Shown in pieces: positions 7,094 through 13,116 of a DNA stretch of 19,600 nucleotides. Under the pieces are notes generated by a model. It did not search any database. It was not told where the DNA came from and saw only the letters and a list, made by a program, of their open reading frames with translations. The translations under genes and the position numbers were made by a program. Source of the stretch: Clostridia bacterium. GTDB lineage: Bacteria > Bacillota > Clostridia > Oscillospirales > CAG-272. The stretch lies in the NCBI GenBank assembly GCA_900763885.1, contig CAAFLY010000315.1:1-19600 (forward strand), written 5' to 3'. Within the stretch, counting starts at the first letter, position 1, and each line of letters begins with the position of its first letter.

Positions 7094-8665
7094 GTGGATA
7101 ACAATCGATCCCCGAAGGAAAAACGCACACGCCGCGACACCATGTCCGCTGCCGAACGTCAATCGCTCGGCAAGGGATACCCGGTTCGTCCGGACGCGGA
7201 TACACGGAATTACCGCCCCGTCAACTCCAGACCGCGGGCAGACGGCGGACAGATCCCGGATTATATGCGCCGCGGTGAGGTTCCGATTCGGAAAAACGCC
7301 GCGTCAAAGTCCCCTCCGGCACAGGCAAGCCGCGGCAATCCCAGCGATAAAGCCGCCAACACCGCGACCATGACCATCTCCCGCGAGGCTCTGCGGACAC
7401 AGACAAAAGCATCGCAGGCGGAATTCGCCACGGATACCATGGAACAGACGCGCACGATCTCCCGGGACGAGCTGCGCCACACCGCAAATCCGACTCCGTC
7501 AGAATCCATGGCTAAAACGGCATATTTCGACCGCGGCACACTCCACACGGCACAGGCTGCCTCGTCCGACGCATCCGTGGCAGATTCCACGGCGAATGCA
7601 GCCCCATCCGTTCCCCCCCGCAAAAAGACTGCCGCCAATGCTTCCTCTCCCTCTGAGAGAAAATCCACCCTGCGCGTACCGTGGATCCCTGTGATCGGTG
7701 CCATGGTGGTGGTGCTGGCTCTGGCGATCATACTGCCGGTCGCGCTGCACAAAAACAAAGTGCCGTCGGATGCGGATTACGACATGGCGGCGGGATTCGC
7801 GCCGGACGCGCTGACGGTCACGGAGAATACGGACACGGAAGCGGAGACGACTGACAATCCGAGCGGCGATCCTGGCGCCACCGACACAGATACCAGCGCA
7901 CCGGAAACCGAACCGGAAACCACGGCAGCGAAATTCAGTGTCACACTGACCTTCTTTGACCGCGATCCAATCACAGTATCCACCGGAAAGACCACGCTTG
8001 GGGAGCTGCTCGAAAAGGTCGGCTATACGGTGCGCGATACGGACAAATTTCCGCTCGATCTGACCACGGAGCTGACGGAGGACGCCACCATCGCCGTGGA
8101 TACGATCACCTACGACACGGTAACGAAAACGGAAGCGATCCCCTACACCTCCAAGGTAACGAAAGTACAGACGATCCCGCGCGGCACAAAGGAAATCGCA
8201 CAGTACGGACAGAACGGTGAAAAGACGATCACCTATACCGTGACCTACTGCAACGGTGAGGAGATCGGCCGCGAGCAATCCGGGGAGAGCATCACGAAAT
8301 ACCCGGTAGAGGAGATCTCCACCATAGGCATCGGCGGCACATTGGTGGGCTCCGACGGCAATACATACTCCTACTCGTACTACAAGGTGTGCAACGCAAC
8401 GTATTACGACATCGAAGGGATCACCTACCTCGGCTACAACGCGGACGAATCCGTCGTCGCCACGGATAAGAGCTATATCCCGATGGGTACAAAGCTGTAC
8501 GTCAAGAGCGACACGTTCGATTTCGGTGTTCGTACCGCGGCGGATACCGGCTCAATGATCCAGGGATGGGAGGTCGACATCTGGCTGTCCGATTCCAACC
8601 CACAGAAGGCTGCGTTTGCAAAGGGCGGCTACTGGAACGATATGCGCGTGTATTTTTTAGATTGA
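7094..8665 (+). CDS. Membrane-anchored DUF348-G5-3D domain cell-wall protein (YabE/Rpf-like)
   Basis: The 523-aa protein has a basic, Ser/Ala/Thr-rich, probably disordered cytoplasmic tail (1-195), one membrane helix (about 198-219), an acidic Thr/Glu-rich linker (about 225-279), a DUF348-like domain (about 281-335), a G5 domain (about 338-412) and a C-terminal 3D domain (about 431-523). The three aspartates that name the 3D fold are D458, D484 (ADTG) and D495 (VDIW). Proteins of this kind (YabE, YuiC, RpfB relatives) are muralytic or wall-binding, so it probably cleaves peptidoglycan outside the cell. The GTG start at 7094 has AAAGGAA about 7 nt upstream; the next ATG (7142) lacks such a site. 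Three imperfect repeats, TISREALRT, TISRDELRHT and YFDRGTLHT, lie in the tail at about 94-152. The hydrolase gene follows 18 bp downstream in the same operon. Confidence 0.88.
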   Translation: MDNNRSPKEKRTRRDTMSAAERQSLGKGYPVRPDADTRNYRPVNSRPRADGGQIPDYMRRGEVPIRKNAASKSPPAQASRGNPSDKAANTATMTISREALRTQTKASQAEFATDTMEQTRTISRDELRHTANPTPSESMAKTAYFDRGTLHTAQAASSDASVADSTANAAPSVPPRKKTAANASSPSERKSTLRVPWIPVIGAMVVVLALAIILPVALHKNKVPSDADYDMAAGFAPDALTVTENTDTEAETTDNPSGDPGATDTDTSAPETEPETTAAKFSVTLTFFDRDPITVSTGKTTLGELLEKVGYTVRDTDKFPLDLTTELTEDATIAVDTITYDTVTKTEAIPYTSKVTKVQTIPRGTKEIAQYGQNGEKTITYTVTYCNGEEIGREQSGESITKYPVEEISTIGIGGTLVGSDGNTYSYSYYKVCNATYYDIEGITYLGYNADESVVATDKSYIPMGTKLYVKSDTFDFGVRTAADTGSMIQGWEVDIWLSDSNPQKAAFAKGGYWNDMRVYFLD

Positions 8666-8683
8666 CATAGGAAGGGCAAGCAT

Positions 8684-9826
8684 ATGCATTTCGCGAAAAT
8701 GAGAGCGTTTCAGGATCGACTGACCGGATGGCGGATCCCCGGCAACGACTGCATGATCCGTGTCGGACATGAGGATGTGTATCGGTACCAGTCCGGTTAT
8801 GCCGATATGGAAAAGGGACGGCGGATGGCGGGGGACGAATTATACTTCATGTGGTCCGCCTCCAAGCCGATCACCTGTACACTCGCGCTCCGTCTTTATG
8901 AGGAAGGACTATATCTCTTAAACGATCCTCTGTATGAATACCTGCCGGAATTCAAGGATATGCAGGTACGGGAAACGGACGCGGATGGCAACACGTTCCT
9001 GCGCCCGGCAAAGAATCCGATTCTGGTCAAGCACCTCTTTGGTATGGCTGCCGGCTTCACGTATGATTTCAATTCCCCCTCCGTCAGAGCGGCGCGTGAG
9101 GCGCATCCGACCTGTCCGACGCGTGAGATCATCCGCGCCATCGCCAAGGAACCGCTGACGTTTGATCCCGGCACGCATTGGGCATACAGTCTTTGTCACG
9201 ATGTACTGTCTGCCTTCATCGGGGTGGTCTCCGGTATGCCGACACGGGAATACGCGCAAAAAGCGCTGTTTGAACCGCTCGGGATGGTCGATTCCTCGTA
9301 CAATCTGCCCACCGATCCGGCGAAGCTCTCCCGTATGGCGGTCCAGTACAATTACCGGGACGATCTCGAAAAGACACTGCCGACAAACAACACGTGCGGA
9401 CACATCTTAGGCTCCGATTTCGACAGCGGCGGCGCGGGTATTGTCTCCACGGTCGCGGACTATATGGAATTCGCGGACGCGATGGCAAACGGCGGGGCAG
9501 CGAAAAACGGCTATCGGGTCCTCTCCCCCGCCACGATCGATCTTATGCGGCGCAATTTTCTCTCGCCGATCCAGATGCAGGATTTCTCGTGGAGCCAGCT
9601 TGCGGGATACGGCTACGGGCTCGGTGTGCGTACCATGGTCGATCCGTGTGCGGCAGGCTCCAATGGCTCCGTCGGCGAATTCGGCTGGGGCGGTGCGGCC
9701 GGTGCGTATCTCATCATCGATCCGGACTGGAAAACGGCGCTCATGTACGCGCACCATATGCTCAACAACCAGGAGCCATACTTCTCCCCCCGCCTGCGCA
9801 ACGTCTTATACGCCTGCCTCGAATAA
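8684..9826 (+). CDS. Beta-lactamase-fold serine hydrolase (class C / family VIII esterase type)
   Basis: The 380-aa protein belongs to the serine beta-lactamase/penicillin-binding-protein-like superfamily. The nucleophile motif SxxK is SASK at 58-61, the tyrosine motif is Y168-S in WAYSLCHDVL, and a GWGGAAG motif at 334-340 stands where KTG or HxG is found in true beta-lactamases. That combination is typical of family VIII esterases and related hydrolases. No signal peptide or membrane helix is seen, so the protein is probably cytoplasmic, which argues against a role as a wall peptidase or resistance enzyme. GGAAGGG lies 6-7 nt before the ATG. It is co-transcribed with the 3D-domain gene 18 bp upstream. 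Natural substrate unknown. Confidence 0.88.
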   Translation: MHFAKMRAFQDRLTGWRIPGNDCMIRVGHEDVYRYQSGYADMEKGRRMAGDELYFMWSASKPITCTLALRLYEEGLYLLNDPLYEYLPEFKDMQVRETDADGNTFLRPAKNPILVKHLFGMAAGFTYDFNSPSVRAAREAHPTCPTREIIRAIAKEPLTFDPGTHWAYSLCHDVLSAFIGVVSGMPTREYAQKALFEPLGMVDSSYNLPTDPAKLSRMAVQYNYRDDLEKTLPTNNTCGHILGSDFDSGGAGIVSTVADYMEFADAMANGGAAKNGYRVLSPATIDLMRRNFLSPIQMQDFSWSQLAGYGYGLGVRTMVDPCAAGSNGSVGEFGWGGAAGAYLIIDPDWKTALMYAHHMLNNQEPYFSPRLRNVLYACLE

Positions 9827-9911
9827 CCCCATTTTGCGACCGAAAAACCGGAGGGTATTTTGAAGCACTCCCTGTCAAGTAGACGGTGAAAAAACAAAAA
9901 GCTTTTAGCAG

Positions 9912-9947
9912 AAATTCCACCCTGCTGCGCAGCAGGATGGAATTTTT
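9912..9947 (+). terminator. Long palindrome with T-run, likely operon terminator
   Basis: AAATTCCA, one mismatch, CCTGCTG-CG-CAGCAGG, and TGGAATTT make a 34-bp near-perfect palindrome. The plus strand continues with Ts to 9947. It lies 86 bp past the serine hydrolase stop and would end that operon. On the minus strand it follows the transposase remnant by two nucleotides, so it may be the element's own terminator working in both directions. Confidence 0.65.
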
Positions 9948-10099
9948 CATGCGGCAGCACGATGAAACTCCATCGGCGTCATGCATTTGAGTCTCTGCTG
10001 GTACCGCTTGTTGTTGTAAAAAACTGAGATAACAACGATTGCCGAAATCAGATCATCACGCAAAGTAAGCTTTCTGAAAGAGTACATTTCATACAGCCT
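9947..10099 (-). pseudogene. IS3-family transposase OrfB, C-terminal fragment
   Basis: Fifty codons after an in-frame TAG (10102-10100) end at a TGA (9949-9947). The piece containing FYNNKRYQQRLKCMTPMEFH matches the conserved end of IS3-group integrase-type transposases (YNN-R-Q-L-TP-EF pattern). The catalytic DDE residues lie upstream in intact proteins and are missing here. No start codon or ribosome-binding site is present, so this is a relic. Confidence 0.75.
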
Positions 10100-10197
10100 C
10101 TATTTATTCCATCACGCTACTCGTTGCTGCAACATTTAGTTATAGCGTCAGTATCCAATTCGATATATTGTGTATACTGGAGCGGAATTCTGAATTT

Positions 10198-10293
10198 TTA
10201 GAGGTTACCACAACCGACTTCGCCATTCAGGTATGCCTGCACTGCTGTAAGCTTCCGCTCTTTGCTGTACTTCCTGCTCCTTCTCCTTGACAT
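10198..10293 (-). pseudogene. IS3-family OrfA, N-terminal fragment
   Basis: ATG at 10293 opens 31 codons before TAA at 10200-10198. The start, with RKYSKERKLTAVQAYLNGE, resembles the N-terminal helix-turn-helix region of IS3-family OrfA proteins. After the stop, the same frame continues with weakly OrfA-like residues for about 25 codons to another stop. A GGGGG stretch 6 nt before the ATG may be the ribosome-binding site and lies in one arm of the inverted repeat at 10300-10349. Confidence 0.6.
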
Positions 10294-10299
10294 AAATAA

Positions 10300-10349
10300 C
10301 CCCCATAGTGTAGCCTTGAATCTTTTTTCAAGTGTCCACTCTATGGGGG
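10300..10349. repeat. Inverted repeat across the upstream IS end
   Basis: CCCCCATAG (10300-10308) pairs with CTATGGGGG (10341-10349), and CTTGAA (10315-10320) with TTCAAG (10327-10332). On minus-strand transcripts arriving from outside the element, the downstream arm would cover the G-rich ribosome-binding stretch before orfA. One arm lies just outside the predicted end of the element. Confidence 0.7.
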
Positions 10350-10443
10350 GTATATCATTTTTGTGTATAGCAGGTTTTTTCTCTTGTATAAGGAAGCGGG
10401 TTCGTCGGCGTTCTTTGCGGGAAGAATACGTCCGCGATCCGTC

Positions 10444-10917
10444 TCAGTTCCGCGAGCACTTTTCCGCGTCGATCGCTAAGACAAACATCAGCGCGTGCAG
10501 AGCGTTCTTTGCGTCGGCTACATCGATCACATAGGTATCCGTCCAATGGAACAGCTCCTTTGAGATCGTGGCGACCGTATTGCCGTCCCCATCCTCGATG
10601 GTGTAATCCCACTCCATAAAGCTGCCTTCGACGTGCCAGCCGTTGAAATCGATGTCGTAACGCGGCGTAAACAGGGAGAACTCCTTTTGGATACAGCCGA
10701 GATAGGTGTCGTTTTCACCATAGATCTCAAAGCAGGGCAAAAAGGTGAGAACTCTCTGCTTCACACAGCCGACCTCGTTTCCCGCCGCGTCGAAAATCTT
10801 CAGACAATGGCCCCACGCGAGCTGTCCCTCCACGGTGTAGAGCGTATTTTCATCTGCGTCGTAGATGTCGTAGCTGTCAAACCACGTGAAAAAACGCTGC
10901 TTGAAATACAGTTTCAT
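10444..10917 (-). CDS. LURP-one-related (tubby-fold, YxjI-like) protein
   Basis: The 157-aa protein matches the LURP-one-related/DUF567 family (Bacillus YxjI, plant LOR proteins), a 12-strand beta-barrel enclosing a central C-terminal helix. It shows repeated short beta-strand pairs of the type F-x-IYD-x-x-G/E-N, and a hydrophobic C-terminal helix (about 134-152, ADAKNALHALMFVLAID). The length is normal for bacterial members (about 160 aa). The biochemical function of the family is not established; membrane tethering or phospholipid binding has been suggested from the tubby fold. GAAGGAG lies close upstream of the ATG at 10917. It starts 59 bp after pfkA on the same strand and may be co-transcribed with it. 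Confidence 0.85.
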   Translation of the reverse strand: MKLYFKQRFFTWFDSYDIYDADENTLYTVEGQLAWGHCLKIFDAAGNEVGCVKQRVLTFLPCFEIYGENDTYLGCIQKEFSLFTPRYDIDFNGWHVEGSFMEWDYTIEDGDGNTVATISKELFHWTDTYVIDVADAKNALHALMFVLAIDAEKCSRN

Positions 10918-10976
10918 GTGAGCTCCTTCTGCTTGTGCGCATGGATGCCGTGTGGCGCGTATATCGGCGTATGGAT

Positions 10977-12077
10977 TCAGCCCGAGATGGTCTCGAACAT
11001 GGCATAGGTCTTGCGGAACGTCTCCTTCTTCTCGGCGATGAACTTTTCCATTTCGGCGATCTGTTCCGCGGAGAACTTCTCGAGCATACCCTCCTTGAGC
11101 GTGCCCTTGTACAGACGGTCGAGTACCTGGGAGTACGCGATGTTTACGGAAACGATCTCACCCTTCTGTTCCACGACCACAAGGTCGGACTTCCCGGCGA
11201 GCAGCTCACCCACAGCAAATACACCCATCTTGGAGGCAAGGAGTCTGTCGCCTAAAGTCGGGGAACCGCCGCGAACGATATGTGCCATCCGGCAGAACTT
11301 TGTCTCGACCCACAGACGGTCGTTGCCTTCCTTTTCGGCAAGCTCCTTGGTGGTGGAGTCGATGCGCTTTTTCAGATGTTCGCCCATTTCCGGGAACGCT
11401 TCGGATACAATGATAAGGAAGGAACGCTTGCCGGCTCTGCGCAGACGAATGATTTTTTCGATGCATGCGTCCTCGTCGAAGGGGCATTCCGGGATCACGG
11501 CGTCCACGGCACCGGATGCGATGGCGGTGTTCAGCGTGATGTCGCCAGCGCCCCTGCCCATAACCTCCACGACGTTGCAGCGCGCGTGGGATTCGCAGGT
11601 ATCGCGCAGACGGTCTACGTTTTCGATCACGGTCTGCATGGCAGTGTCAAAGCCGATGGTGTTGTCGGACGCGGTGATGTCGTTGTCGATCGTGCCGGGA
11701 ATACCGATGGTCGGAATGCCACGGGCGGACAGATCGGTCGCGCCGCGGAAGGTACCGTCGCCGCCGATTGCGATCACACCGTCGATCTCGTGCTTTTTCA
11801 GCGTGGCGATCGCCTTCTGCATGCCGGCTTCTTCCTTGAATTCGAGGCAGCGGTCGGAGTAAAGGAACGTGCCGCCGAGCTGGATCTTATTGGAAACTGC
11901 CTGGGAGGTCAGCGGGATCATCTCGTCGTGGATCATACCACGGTAGCCGCCGTAAATGCCGACCACCTCAACGCCCTTCGCAAGGGCCTCTCTGGTGACG
12001 GCACGAACCGCCGCGTTCATACCCGGAGCATCGCCGCCGGAGGTCAAAACACCGATTTTTCTGAATTTCTGTGCCAT
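10977..12077 (-). CDS. pfkA: ATP-dependent 6-phosphofructokinase
   Basis: The 366-aa enzyme phosphorylates fructose 6-phosphate to fructose 1,6-bisphosphate, the committed step of glycolysis. Motifs visible: GGDAPGMN at 14-21, GGTFLYSDR at 68-76, GGDGTF at 105-110, and PGTIDND at 127-133 with catalytic base D131. The glycines at GGDG and PGTIDND are the ATP-type residues; pyrophosphate-dependent enzymes have GGDD and PKTIDND. It is about 45 residues longer than the 320-aa E. coli type, with an extra charged C-terminal helix (KFIAEKKETFRKTY). The start at 12077 is chosen because AAAGGA lies 8 nt upstream. ATGs at 12086 and 12131 are in frame, but the first overlaps this site and the second lacks one. 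The promoter is at 12161-12189. Confidence 0.96.
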   Translation of the reverse strand: MAQKFRKIGVLTSGGDAPGMNAAVRAVTREALAKGVEVVGIYGGYRGMIHDEMIPLTSQAVSNKIQLGGTFLYSDRCLEFKEEAGMQKAIATLKKHEIDGVIAIGGDGTFRGATDLSARGIPTIGIPGTIDNDITASDNTIGFDTAMQTVIENVDRLRDTCESHARCNVVEVMGRGAGDITLNTAIASGAVDAVIPECPFDEDACIEKIIRLRRAGKRSFLIIVSEAFPEMGEHLKKRIDSTTKELAEKEGNDRLWVETKFCRMAHIVRGGSPTLGDRLLASKMGVFAVGELLAGKSDLVVVEQKGEIVSVNIAYSQVLDRLYKGTLKEGMLEKFSAEQIAEMEKFIAEKKETFRKTYAMFETISG

Positions 12078-12160
12078 AATTTTCATCCTTTCCGGGACCG
12101 TTCCCACTGGCGTGGCGCCGATCCCGCGCAAATAGATTCTGCATTTTGCATAACACGTAT

Positions 12161-12189
12161 ATTGTAATACAACCAGAGAGAAAAATCAA
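12161..12189 (-). promoter_or_regulatory. Promoter of pfkA
   Basis: TTGATT (12189-12184), 17 bp, TACAAT (12166-12161) on the minus strand. The leader to the start codon is about 77 nt. It is divergent from the GNAT promoter, whose -35 box lies 53 bp away. Confidence 0.7.
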
Positions 12190-12241
12190 GGTGTTTTCCG
12201 GAAATAACAGGGAGGCACTGCCGATTTTCTCCCTTTTCCCC

Positions 12242-12270
12242 TTGCCAAAGCCGCGTTCGTGTGCTATACT
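12242..12270 (+). promoter_or_regulatory. Promoter of the GNAT acetyltransferase gene
   Basis: TTGCCA (12242-12247), 17 bp, TATACT (12265-12270). Transcription would start near 12277, giving a leader of about 30 nt. Confidence 0.8.
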
Positions 12271-12307
12271 GTGTCGAACAAATTCTATTTTCACACGAGG
12301 TGTCATA

Positions 12308-12874
12308 ATGCTCCGTCTCCGTGCCGCTGTGCCGTCCGATATTCCGTCGTTTCTCGCGATTTACGCGCCGTACATCACCGATACCACCTACAGCTTTGAG
12401 TATACCGTGCCGTCTTTATCCGATTTCGCCGCGCGATTTGCCGCTGTGACCGCCCGATTCCCGTGGATTGCCGCCGTGGATGCGGATGCGCGCGGTGGGG
12501 AACGGATCGTCGGATACGCGTATGCTGCACCCATGGCGGAACGGATGGCGTACATCTGGAGCGCGGATCTGTCCATCTATCTCGGCCAAAACCGGCGCGG
12601 TCACGGATACGGCACGGCGCTGTATACGGAGCTGGAGGAGCTGCTTCGCCGTCTCGGCTATCACAACGCCTATGCGCTCATCACCTCCGAAAATGAGCGG
12701 AGCCGCCGGTTTCACACACACATGGGCTACGTGCCGGAATCACATATGGCGCACTGCGGCTATAAAATGGGACGCTGGCTCGCGGTGGATTGGTATGTCA
12801 AACGGCTCAGAGAAGGAAATCCGACAGCGTTTCCGCAGCACTGGGATGGTTTACTTACGGAAAAATACCGTTAA
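12308..12874 (+). CDS. GNAT N-acetyltransferase (phosphinothricin acetyltransferase-like)
   Basis: The 188-aa cytoplasmic enzyme should transfer an acetyl group from acetyl-CoA to an amine. The acetyl-CoA loop is QNRRGHGYG at 94-102 (Q/R-x-x-G-x-G/A pattern), and the motif B region is ENERSRRFHTHMGYVPE. The start, LRLRAAVPSDIPSFLAIY, and YSFEY are typical of the PAT/YwnH branch, which acetylates phosphinothricin or methionine sulfoximine in some members. The start at 12308 has GAGGTG a few bases upstream and a matching promoter. An in-frame ATG at 12146 lies upstream of the promoter and is rejected. The real substrate cannot be told from sequence. A short palindrome covers the stop codon, but no T-run follows. 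Confidence 0.9.
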   Translation: MLRLRAAVPSDIPSFLAIYAPYITDTTYSFEYTVPSLSDFAARFAAVTARFPWIAAVDADARGGERIVGYAYAAPMAERMAYIWSADLSIYLGQNRRGHGYGTALYTELEELLRRLGYHNAYALITSENERSRRFHTHMGYVPESHMAHCGYKMGRWLAVDWYVKRLREGNPTAFPQHWDGLLTEKYR

Positions 12875-12920
12875 AACGGTACAAAAATGTATAATTCCGA
12901 CAAAATATAGCGCGGTATTC

Positions 12921-12949
12921 TTGACTTTCCGGCATAGCTCCTGTATAAT
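12921..12949 (+). promoter_or_regulatory. Promoter of the ABC exporter operon
   Basis: TTGACT (12921-12926), 17 bp, TATAAT (12944-12949), with transcription expected to start near 12956. It is one of the strongest promoters in the window and precedes a leader of about 150 nt. Confidence 0.85.
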
Positions 12950-12955
12950 AAAACT

Positions 12956-13104
12956 GCAAGATATTTTTTTTAGAAATATCCTGTCGGTTCCACCGGCGGG
13001 ATTTCTTTTGCAAAGGATACGCTGGGGCCACTGGTTTTGTGTCAAAATCAACCCGAAACCAGCGGTTTCCAAAAAAACAGCCAGTGACATAGGGAGGCGA
13101 TGGT
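12956..13104 (+). promoter_or_regulatory. Structured leader of the ABC exporter operon, possible attenuator
   Basis: AGAAAT (12972-12977) can pair with ATTTCT (13001-13006), with an inner CGGT/ACCG stem, and is followed by TTTTG like a terminator. AAATATC (12974-12980) can instead pair with GATATTT (12960-12966), which would break that hairpin. Further on, CTGGTTT (13031-13037) can pair with AAACCAG (13056-13062), while CACTGG (13029-13034) can pair with CCAGTG (13081-13086), near the GGGAGG ribosome-binding site at 13092-13097. I do not recognise a known riboswitch class. The pairings are visible; regulation is inferred. Confidence 0.45.
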
Positions 13105-13116
13105 ATCAAACATCTT

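Larger units (their letters stand above)
9880..10338 (-). mobile_element. Internally deleted IS3-family insertion sequence
   Basis: About 460 bp remain. The upstream end on the minus strand, starting AGTGGACACTTGAAAAAAG (10340-10322), resembles the other end read on the plus strand, AGTAGACGGTGAAAAAAC (9879-9896), as expected of imperfect terminal inverted repeats. Between them are a piece of the orfA start and the orfB C-terminus with most of the transposase lost. No clear flanking target duplication was found, so the exact ends are uncertain. The element cannot move by itself, but could be mobilised in trans if a full copy exists elsewhere. Confidence 0.65.
9827..10443. other. Gene-free stretch of about 620 bp holding an IS3-family remnant
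   Basis: No intact gene was found between the serine hydrolase and the LURP-one-like gene. The stretch holds a decayed IS3-type element (9880-10338), a terminator-like palindrome (9912-9947) and a large inverted repeat at the element's edge (10300-10349). The part at 10350-10443 is the 3' side of the LURP-one-like gene, with no clear terminator. Base composition is lower in GC than the flanking genes. Confidence 0.7.

Noticed and set aside
11280..12167. 295-codon plus-strand frame opposite pfkA
   Set aside because: It is antisense to a clearly recognised pfkA, with no start signals.
12866..12881. Small palindrome over the GNAT stop codon, considered as a terminator
   Set aside because: The stem is only about 6 bp and is followed by ACAAAAATG rather than a T-run.
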